Assembly (NCBI GenBank): GCA_002697475.1
Contig: NZVW01000168.1
Coordinates: 1-6,237 of the forward strand
Direction of reading: 5' to 3'
DNA: 6,237 bases
Source: Aquimarina sp.
GTDB lineage: Bacteria > Bacteroidota > Bacteroidia > Flavobacteriales > Flavobacteriaceae
This document shows, one piece after another, positions 1-4,464 of this stretch. Numbering within the stretch: the first letter of the stretch is position 1; each line of letters begins with the position of its first letter. Made by a program: the position numbers and the translations under genes. The notes under the pieces were generated by a model, which ran no database searches, was not told the DNA's origin, and saw only the letters and a list, made by a program, of their open reading frames with translations.

Positions 1-222
1 ATGCTCAGCAATACTATGTCTGGATTTTTCCTGGGTTAGGTCTTTTTCTATAAGAGGTACATAAAAGAAGCGCTCCTCGCCATCTGCATGAATTTCTAAT
101 TCTTTCTTTAATTCTTTAAAGATTTCATCCCTCTTTTCTGTGTCTCCGGATGTATCTACTAATTTGTCTAGAAGTGATCGTTGTATCTCGTGATCTTTTC
201 TTAAGGCTTCAAAAATGTTCAT
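1..222 (-). CDS. Hemerythrin-like HHE-domain protein, N-terminal 74 residues (cut by window edge)
   Basis: The frame starts at ATG 222 (minus) and stays open to the window edge, giving 74 residues. The protein begins MNIFEALRKDHEIQRSLLDK and later reads ELEIHADGEERFFYVPLI and SRHSIAEH. This is the pattern of hemerythrin HHE cation-binding domains: a first metal histidine in the first helix (His11, after KD), a second-helix H-x3-E pair (His45, Glu49), then further histidines opening the third helix (His69 and His74 visible). Such four-helix proteins bind a non-haem di-iron centre and are associated with oxygen, nitric oxide or iron sensing and storage; that role is family knowledge, not visible here. 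The C-terminal half, with the remaining ligands, is outside the window. The gene lies downstream of a minus-strand lipoprotein, separated by a hairpin terminator, so it may have its own promoter. There is no clear ribosome binding site. Confidence 0.85.
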   Translation of the reverse strand, partial: MNIFEALRKDHEIQRSLLDKLVDTSGDTEKRDEIFKELKKELEIHADGEERFFYVPLIEKDLTQEKSRHSIAEH

Positions 223-236
223 AGGTTTTACTTTTT

Positions 237-275
237 AAAAGAATGGCCTCCGTAAAAAAATACTGGAGACCATTC
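237..275 (-). terminator. Rho-independent terminator or attenuator between the lipoprotein and hemerythrin-like genes
   Basis: Read on the minus strand, GAATGGTCTCC and GGAGGCCATTC pair over 11 positions, ten Watson-Crick and one G.U. After a bulged A the stem extends by GTA/TAC around a six-T loop. The U tract after the stem is short (TTTT, then AAAAAG), so termination may be partial. Read on the plus strand the stem has an A.C mismatch and no T tract follows, so the minus direction is the functional one. It lies 41 bp past the lipoprotein stop codon and 18 bp before the hemerythrin-like start, so it could also work as an attenuator for that gene. Confidence 0.7.
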
Positions 276-316
276 TCAACTAACCAATCTAATATTCAAT
301 CAATCAAAAACTATTT

Positions 317-892
317 TTAATTAGTATAAATTACTTTTGTGTTTTCAAGTGTTTTCTTAAAGTCACTAGCATTTTTTACATACTTGTATCTGCTATTGAA
401 AACTCTATCTGGCTTTTCACCAACGATAATATATTTAACGTTTAAGTCTGGCGCGTTTAATATTACCTGATCAGAAACTCTCATTTTTTTATCACCCAAT
501 GTTTGGTCAGTGGATTTAAGCTCAGCTATGACATATAGGTTGTTATCTGTAGCGATAATTTCTTTAATATCAATAGTGTGTTCTTTATCAGTCACTTCGG
601 CTTCAACCATCAATGTCATTTCCTCTTTCTCATTATCATTAGGCATATCAACATCAATATAAGGGACTTCCACTTCTTCTTCTTCCATCACTATCACCAC
701 CTTAGGTACTTTAACGGTCTCGGTTCTGGTGCCAACATTAACATCTGCCCAGTCAACGTCATATTCAGGCAATTGTCCTGGTTCCGTTTCTACATCGACA
801 TCTACTTCAGGTAATTCTGCTTTTTCGGTTTTCTTAATATCACAGCTAAAAATTAGCATAGAGATAGAAAGTATAAAAATTATTCTTTTCAT
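317..892 (-). CDS. Acidic heptad-repeat lipoprotein of unknown function
   Basis: A 191-residue exported lipoprotein. Residues 1-17 are a type II signal peptide: MKR, a hydrophobic core and the lipobox LIFSC, with Cys17 as the predicted lipidated residue. Residues 28-84 form an acidic region of 7-residue units in which Pro28, Pro42, Pro63 and Pro77 all fall in the same heptad register and are followed by strand-like DVDV or VVIV stretches (PEVDVDV, PEYDVDW, PKVVIVM, PYIDVDM). Residues 92-191 appear to be a small mixed alpha/beta domain with no motif I recognise; it has alternating strands (LYVIAEL, VKYIIVG) and ends in a basic helix. The start is supported by the signal peptide. An exact TAnnTTTG promoter box lies 26 bp upstream and a hairpin terminator downstream, so the gene is probably monocistronic. 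Location is the outer or inner membrane, facing periplasm or surface. No function is assigned. Confidence 0.85.
   Translation of the reverse strand: MKRIIFILSISMLIFSCDIKKTEKAELPEVDVDVETEPGQLPEYDVDWADVNVGTRTETVKVPKVVIVMEEEEVEVPYIDVDMPNDNEKEEMTLMVEAEVTDKEHTIDIKEIIATDNNLYVIAELKSTDQTLGDKKMRVSDQVILNAPDLNVKYIIVGEKPDRVFNSRYKYVKNASDFKKTLENTKVIYTN
644..811 (-). repeat. Region encoding eight degenerate 7-residue units (PxxDVDV type)
   Basis: Codons 28-83 of the lipoprotein divide without gaps into eight heptads: PEVDVDV, ETEPGQL, PEYDVDW, ADVNVGT, RTETVKV, PKVVIVM, EEEEVEV, PYIDVDM. Proline opens units 1, 3, 6 and 8; hydrophobic and acidic residues alternate in the second half of most units. The alternating pattern suggests extended or beta structure rather than a helical coiled coil, in which proline would be disfavoured. 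The repeat is clear at protein level but strongly diverged at DNA level. Confidence 0.6.
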
Positions 893-917
893 AATATTTG
901 TGTGATTTTGTTTAATT

Positions 918-925
918 CAAAACTA
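918..925 (-). promoter_or_regulatory. Candidate -7 promoter box for the lipoprotein gene
   Basis: On the minus strand the sequence TAGTTTTG matches the Bacteroidota -7 consensus TAnnTTTG at every fixed position and lies 26 bp before the lipoprotein start codon, which would give a short leader of about 20 nt. I see no TTG at the expected 17-23 bp further upstream, so the -33 element is missing or degenerate. Confidence 0.45.
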
Positions 926-1019
926 CTATGACTTTGTAATCTAACCGTGCGCGTTTAGTATTTTTATTGACTTGTATGAAAAACAAAGCATTGATGTACA
1001 ATATGATAAGGGTTAACGG

Positions 1020-1038
1020 TTTGACCATATCAGTCAAA
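1020..1038. repeat. Inverted repeat TTTGAC-N7-GTCAAA, possible operator
   Basis: Perfect 6-bp arms separated by 7 bp (dyad centre 1029), 35 bp upstream of the oxidoreductase start. The 13-bp distance between arm centres is near one helical turn, a spacing compatible with a dimeric repressor. No regulator is identified and the palindrome could be chance in AT-rich DNA. Confidence 0.35.
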
Positions 1039-1061
1039 GAAGGTTTTTTTTACCTTATATA

Positions 1062-1078
1062 TTTCATTTTAAATGAAA
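1062..1078. repeat. Palindrome spanning the oxidoreductase start codon
   Basis: TTTCATTT and AAATGAAA are perfect 8-bp arms around a single T (1070). The ATG at 1073-1075 lies inside the right arm, so in mRNA the start codon could be held in a short A/U stem (seven pairs with a three-base loop). The stem has only one G-C pair and would be weak. An alternative in-frame ATG at 1088 lies outside it. Confidence 0.45.
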
Positions 1079-1789
1079 ATTGGTAAAATGGTATTTAAAG
1101 GATTAAAAGCATTATATATTAATTGTACTCTAAAGAAGTCCGGGCAGTTGAGTCATACCGAAGGGTTATTACAGGTTTCTATGAATATCATGAAATCAGA
1201 AGGTGTGGAAGTGGATTATCTTAGATTGGTTGACTATACGATACCGGTTGGTGTACAACCTGATATGACTAAGGAGGGAGAAGATCAGGATGATTGGCCT
1301 GAAATCTATACGAAGATAATGGATGCTGATATTTTAATCATTGGAACTCCTATATGGTTAGGAGAGCGATCATCAATAGCGTCAAAATTAATAGAAAGGC
1401 TGTATGCTATGAGTGGCAAAACCAATGATAAAGGTCAATATATATATTATGGTAAAGTTGGAGGCTGTGTGATTACCGGAAACGAGGATGGAATTAAACA
1501 TTGCGCCATGGGTATTTTGTATGCTCTGCAGCATTTAGGTTATTGTATACCCCCTCAGGCCGATTGTGGATGGATTGGTGAAGTGGGCCCCGGTCCTAGT
1601 TACCTTGATAAAGAATCCAAAGGAGAACACAATGATTTTACCAATAGAAATACTACTTTTATGACATACAATCTGTTGCATATGGCTGCTATGCTTAAAG
1701 AAAAAAACGGTTTTCCTTTATATGGTAACTCAAAAAAAGAATGGGATAAGGGTAACAGGTGGAAGTTTAATAATCCAGAATATAGATAG
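1073..1789 (+). CDS. Flavodoxin-fold NAD(P)H-dependent FMN reductase-type oxidoreductase
   Basis: A 238-residue soluble protein of the flavodoxin-like/NADPH-dependent FMN reductase superfamily. Residues 11-18 (LKALYINC) form the first beta strand, followed by the phosphate-binding loop (TLKKSGQLSHT, 19-29). ADILIIGTPIWLGERSS (85-101) is the second flavin-contact strand and loop, and GGCVITGNEDG (130-140) the third. The tail has the family signature PPQADCGWIGEVGPGPSYLD and NRNTTFMTYNLLHMA. Members bind FMN and transfer electrons from NAD(P)H to quinones, flavins or other acceptors; the substrate here cannot be told. ATG 1073 is used, but ATG 1088 (Met6) is in frame and would still leave the whole domain. 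No signal peptide. The next gene starts 8 bp after the stop, so they are probably cotranscribed. Confidence 0.88.
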   Translation: MKIGKMVFKGLKALYINCTLKKSGQLSHTEGLLQVSMNIMKSEGVEVDYLRLVDYTIPVGVQPDMTKEGEDQDDWPEIYTKIMDADILIIGTPIWLGERSSIASKLIERLYAMSGKTNDKGQYIYYGKVGGCVITGNEDGIKHCAMGILYALQHLGYCIPPQADCGWIGEVGPGPSYLDKESKGEHNDFTNRNTTFMTYNLLHMAAMLKEKNGFPLYGNSKKEWDKGNRWKFNNPEYR

Positions 1790-1797
1790 TATTTTTT

Positions 1798-3081
1798 ATG
1801 AATATAACTAAAACAGGTCTTAAATTCTTAAAAAAGCTATATCGTCAAATTCTTGCCAGTATCGCTTTTTATCCAGTACTAATAAGTTTTGGTTTTTTGA
1901 TATTTGGATTCATAATTACTTCTGTTGAGAGTGTTGAGGTGGTCAATGAATTGAAAGAAAAAATTCCTTATTTAATCATAAGAGATCCTGATGTTGCACA
2001 GACCATTTTGTCTACACTGATTGGAGGTATTTTTTCCCTGACAGTGTTTAGCTTTTCCATGGTAATGGTGGTACTAAACCAGGCATCTTCTAATTATTCC
2101 CCCAGACTTTTACCGGGATTAATTTCTAATAAAAAGCATCAAATCATATTGGGGGTTTACATAGGCACACTACTATATAATGTGTTAATTTTAATTTCAC
2201 TTGGTGCTTCGGATATTAGCAAGAACTCTGTTGGTCTGTCTACGATGATTGCTGCTATTTTTGGTATAGTCTGCGTCAGTCTATTCGTATACTTTATTGA
2301 CACAATATCAAAGTCAATACAGATTTATAATATTATTGATAAAATTTCTGCTTATAGTTATAATTTTTTAGAGGAAAAAATTGAAAAACAAGAAGAATAC
2401 AGTGGGGAAAGTCAATGGTGGAGAGTTATTCGAAGCAATAGGACAGGATATTATAAGGGTTTTGATAGTTCTTTGATGAGCGACTATTTTGAAGAGAACA
2501 AAAATGTTTTAGAAATTTTACCCTACAAGGATCAACATATCTGGGAGGGGATGCCGATTATGCATATAAAAGAAAAAGTACCTGATGATGAGCTCAAATC
2601 CTTATTGCTTTGTTTTCACTTTTCGCCTGATAAGCATGAGGACAATAGTTATACAGGGGGTATGATTAAATTGATGGAAGTGGCTGTAAAGGCGATGTCA
2701 CCAGGAATCAATGATCCTGGTACCGCCATTGATGCGGTTACTAAAATAGGTCCTCTATTGGATAAAAGCTTCAAGATTTTTCCTAAAACAGCTGAATATT
2801 TATATGACGATAAATTAAAGCTTATCAAAAATAATGTCACCCCAGATGAGCTTATGCGACTTATTATTCAACCTATCAGGCAGTATGCAAAACAGGACTC
2901 TTCTGTAATGTATGTACTTATTAATACCTTATTATATATAAAAAATGACAATTCAGTTTTAACTCAGGGGCGTATAGCAGTTAATCGTGAACTTGAGTTG
3001 GTCAGAAAAGATATTACTGAAAGTATTTTTAATGAAGGGGATCGTGAAAGAATAGAATTACTCTTTCAGGATATTGATTAA
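1798..3081 (+). CDS. DUF2254 family integral membrane protein
   Basis: A 427-residue membrane protein matching the DUF2254 family in length and layout; its biochemical function is unknown. Four hydrophobic segments lie at about residues 20-42, 67-93, 115-136 and 147-170. A basic, conserved-looking loop, NQASSNYSPRLLPGLISNKKHQ (94-115), joins the second and third. Residues 180-427 form a large soluble domain, probably cytoplasmic, with the family hallmark AVKAMSPGINDPGTAIDAV at 296-314. The tail (385-427) is charged and helical. The start is 8 bp after the oxidoreductase stop with no Shine-Dalgarno sequence between, suggesting translational coupling or the leaderless-like A/T-rich initiation common in Bacteroidota. 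No terminator is evident after the stop, and the Dps-like gene downstream has its own promoter, so read-through may add to it. Confidence 0.88.
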   Translation: MNITKTGLKFLKKLYRQILASIAFYPVLISFGFLIFGFIITSVESVEVVNELKEKIPYLIIRDPDVAQTILSTLIGGIFSLTVFSFSMVMVVLNQASSNYSPRLLPGLISNKKHQIILGVYIGTLLYNVLILISLGASDISKNSVGLSTMIAAIFGIVCVSLFVYFIDTISKSIQIYNIIDKISAYSYNFLEEKIEKQEEYSGESQWWRVIRSNRTGYYKGFDSSLMSDYFEENKNVLEILPYKDQHIWEGMPIMHIKEKVPDDELKSLLLCFHFSPDKHEDNSYTGGMIKLMEVAVKAMSPGINDPGTAIDAVTKIGPLLDKSFKIFPKTAEYLYDDKLKLIKNNVTPDELMRLIIQPIRQYAKQDSSVMYVLINTLLYIKNDNSVLTQGRIAVNRELELVRKDITESIFNEGDRERIELLFQDID

Positions 3082-3117
3082 GTAGTGTTTTAAGACCTGT
3101 ACATCCAGATAAGAGTT

Positions 3118-3127
3118 AATGATCATT
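3118..3127. repeat. 10-bp palindrome AATGATCATT upstream of the Dps-like promoter
   Basis: A perfect 10-bp palindrome 13 bp before the -33 element of the promoter at 3141-3168. A second, 8-bp palindrome (ATTGCAAT, 3140-3147) covers that -33 element. Both are of a size that occurs by chance several times in 6 kb of AT-rich DNA; position is the only reason to list them as possible operators. Confidence 0.25.
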
Positions 3128-3140
3128 GGAAATGAGCTAA

Positions 3141-3168
3141 TTGCAATCAACTTTCGTGCGTACTTTTG
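3141..3168 (+). promoter_or_regulatory. Bacteroidota-type promoter for the Dps-like gene
   Basis: TTG at 3141-3143, 17 bp, then TACTTTTG at 3161-3168. This fits the Bacteroidota consensus TTG-N17-23-TAnnTTTG exactly in sequence and at the short end of spacing. Transcription would begin near 3174-3176. The TTG at 3166-3168, which could be read as an in-frame start codon, is part of the -7 box and so would not be in the transcript. This places the Dps-like start at ATG 3193, with a leader of roughly 18 nt. Confidence 0.6.
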
Positions 3169-3192
3169 ATATCAGTGGAAATTAATAGTGCA

Positions 3193-3696
3193 ATGGATAG
3201 TCTAAAGATGAAAGAAGAGAAAATAATGCCGTTAGTTTTAGAGTTAAATCTTTTATTGGCAGATCTACAAGTTTATAAAACCAAATTAAAAAACTTTCAA
3301 TGGAATGCTCTAGGCAGAGGAAGCTTAGAATTGCAGAATAAATTCCAGCGGCTTTATGCCTCGTGTTCTTCTTATTCAGATAAGACGGCCAGGCGGATAA
3401 TAGTTTTAGGTTACCATCCTATCAGTAGATTAAAAGACTATTTAGAGCTTTCAACGCTTGAAGAGAGTCTTCCTAAATTACCGGTAACCTCAATGGTTAA
3501 AAAAATAACAGAAGACATATCTCATCTTCTTAAAGATATAAGAAGATCTTTAAAATTGGCACTTAGCCTTGATAATTACGGCACTGTCGATTTACTTACG
3601 TATCTGACGGCAAATCTTGAAGAAGATTTGAGTGGGTTACAATCCTTGCAGAAAGAGGAAGGAACGTATCTCAATACAATACACAACAAAATTTAA
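3193..3696 (+). CDS. Dps-like ferritin-fold protein with a degenerate ferroxidase centre
   Basis: A 167-residue protein from ATG 3193, close to the usual Dps length. The Dps pattern is visible: LNLLLADLQVYKTKLKNFQWNALG (helix A and the FHWN-like turn), LQNKFQRLY, then SDKTARRIIVLGYHP (equivalent to D-x3-AERI-x-x-LGG-x-P) and late LTYLTANLEEDL. Dps proteins form 12-subunit cages that oxidise and store iron and may bind DNA. Aligning on FQW, the five ferroxidase ligands of E. coli Dps (His51, His63, Asp67, Asp78, Glu82) fall on Gln36, Gln48, Gln52, Asp63 and Arg67: only the fourth is kept, while spacing is fully preserved. Iron oxidation is therefore unlikely; the cage, DNA or another ligand may be what is retained. 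An upstream in-frame TTG at 3166 is rejected because it lies in the promoter -7 box. The following gene starts 25 bp later, probably in the same operon. Confidence 0.75.
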   Translation: MDSLKMKEEKIMPLVLELNLLLADLQVYKTKLKNFQWNALGRGSLELQNKFQRLYASCSSYSDKTARRIIVLGYHPISRLKDYLELSTLEESLPKLPVTSMVKKITEDISHLLKDIRRSLKLALSLDNYGTVDLLTYLTANLEEDLSGLQSLQKEEGTYLNTIHNKI

Positions 3697-3721
3697 ACTA
3701 AATAACACAAATAATTATATT

Positions 3722-4189
3722 ATGAAAACTATAAAATGTATTCTGTTAGCAATAACCTTATTAATAGGTATCAACTTACAAGCACAGGATGGTGAAGTAG
3801 GGATGAAAGCGATGACAGAAAAAAATTTCGAATATGAAAAGGATGGTAAAATGATTCCTTATGAAATAAAGATATTTGAGAATAGAGAATTTAAGGTAAA
3901 GCTTAAAGAAGAGGATAAAAACAAACTGAATCAAGAAAGAGTATTAACTCCTGCGAGGGTAAGTAAGTTAATTTTTGTTGATAATGATGCGGATAAAGAC
4001 TTTGACAGATATATAGTACTTAGATATCCTAAGGATGCTAATGATAGTTTTGAGTTAGAACCAACAAAGCGTGGTTTTGCAGTTAAAGTTAATAAAAGAT
4101 ATATGGAATATATTTTTGGAGAGGGTGTATACTTTGTAAACAATGAAGACAGAGATTACTTCATCGTTGAAGAATTTAATGCGATGTAG
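3722..4189 (+). CDS. Small secreted or periplasmic protein of unknown function
   Basis: A 155-residue protein with a Sec type I signal peptide: MKTIK, a hydrophobic stretch CILLAITLLIGI and a likely cleavage after LQA (residue 21), leaving a mature N-terminal Gln. The mature part is charged and strand-rich: FEYEKDGKMIPYEIKIFENREFKVKL, then ARVSKLIFVDNDADKDFDRYIVLRY and FAVKVNKRYMEYIFGEGVYFV. DNDADKDFD (87-95) places Asp at five alternate positions, which resembles calcium-binding Asp-rich loops but lacks the usual glycine. I do not recognise the family. The frame is open upstream to an ATG at 3632 inside the Dps-like gene, but the signal peptide clearly begins at 3722. It follows the Dps-like gene by 25 bp and ends 33 bp before a strong terminator, so the two are probably one transcript. 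Confidence 0.82.
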   Translation: MKTIKCILLAITLLIGINLQAQDGEVGMKAMTEKNFEYEKDGKMIPYEIKIFENREFKVKLKEEDKNKLNQERVLTPARVSKLIFVDNDADKDFDRYIVLRYPKDANDSFELEPTKRGFAVKVNKRYMEYIFGEGVYFVNNEDRDYFIVEEFNAM

Positions 4190-4222
4190 ATTTTGGGATT
4201 ACTTTAAGAATTTAAAAATATG

Positions 4223-4247
4223 AGCCTTCCTTCGGGGAGGTTTTTTT
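4223..4247 (+). terminator. Strong rho-independent terminator with UUCG tetraloop
   Basis: The hairpin AGCCTTCC-TTCG-GGGAGGTT has eight pairs (two G.U) closed by C(UUCG)G, an exceptionally stable tetraloop, followed by a T run to 4247. It ends the Dps-like/secreted-protein transcript 33 bp after the stop codon at 4189. The minus direction has no T run after the stem, so it is one-directional. Confidence 0.9.
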
Positions 4248-4464
4248 ATGGTTAAAATTAACATAAAAAAATATTTTTTGACTTTTCATTATGATTAAAT
4301 CAATGTTTTAACAAAAATATAGTTTTTTTTTCATCTCGATTAACACTTGTGTAATATGTTTTTCCATAATTTCAACATTAAGTTGTAAGGGTAACCCTAT
4401 AAAGTTAAAATCTTAACAACCTAAAATAGACAATTCACATCAACAAAATTAAGACTAACTAACT
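4248..4464 (+). other. AT-rich leader/promoter region of the AraC-family regulator
   Basis: This region holds no credible gene. It should contain the promoter of the regulator, but no exact TAnnTTTG with a spaced TTG is present. Near matches are TAGTTTTT at 4320-4327 and TATGTTTT at 4355-4362 (one mismatch each, no clear -33 element). Long A and T runs (4265-4279, 4323-4331) suggest curved or flexible DNA. The only clean dyad is at 4388-4398. A 16-codon ORF from ATG 4248 overlaps the terminator and is not considered real. Confidence 0.5.
4388..4398. repeat. 11-bp palindrome AGGGTAACCCT, candidate operator
   Basis: Perfect 5-bp arms AGGGT/ACCCT around one A, the only GC-rich patch in the leader of the regulator gene, 66 bp before its start codon. 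It could be a site for autoregulation or for another regulator, or a small hairpin in the leader. There is no direct evidence for binding; AraC proteins usually bind direct repeats, which argues against autoregulation here. Confidence 0.35.

Larger units (their letters stand above)
893..1072. other. Divergent intergenic region between the lipoprotein and oxidoreductase genes
   Basis: This 180-bp region must hold promoters for both directions. The minus-strand -7 box at 918-925 is the only exact consensus match. For the plus strand the best candidate is weak: TTTG at 933-936, 22 bp, then TATTTTTA at 959-966 (one mismatch to TAnnTTTG). The right half has stacked dyads: TTTGAC/GTCAAA at 1020-1038, AAGGT-T7-ACCTT at 1040-1056, and a palindrome over the start codon at 1062-1078. 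No ORF of note is present. Confidence 0.5.

Noticed and set aside
578..814. A 78-codon plus-strand ORF rich in His, Phe and Ile
   Set aside because: It lies antisense within the lipoprotein gene; its composition is the complement of the Asp/Val/Glu repeat codons and it has no domain or start context.
1005..1019. Similarity of AAGGGTTAAC upstream of the oxidoreductase to AAGGGTAACCC upstream of the regulator, as a shared operator
   Set aside because: Only about eight bases agree and the symmetry differs (GTTAAC core versus AGGGT/ACCCT), which is expected by chance.
3166..3192. TTG start for the Dps-like gene
   Set aside because: The TTG is part of an exact -7 promoter box, so transcripts from that promoter would not contain it.
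3632..3721. A 30-codon upstream extension of the secreted-protein gene, overlapping the Dps-like gene
   Set aside because: The extension would precede a clear signal peptide with polar, basic residues and overlaps 65 bp of another gene; ATG 3722 is the natural start.
3931..4143. A minus-strand ORF of 70 codons within the secreted-protein gene
   Set aside because: Antisense shadow of a gene with a clear signal peptide and matching terminator; no independent support.
4248..4298. A 16-codon ORF after the terminator, as a possible leader peptide
   Set aside because: Its ATG adjoins the terminator T run, its codons are dominated by A/T runs, and no attenuator structure follows it.
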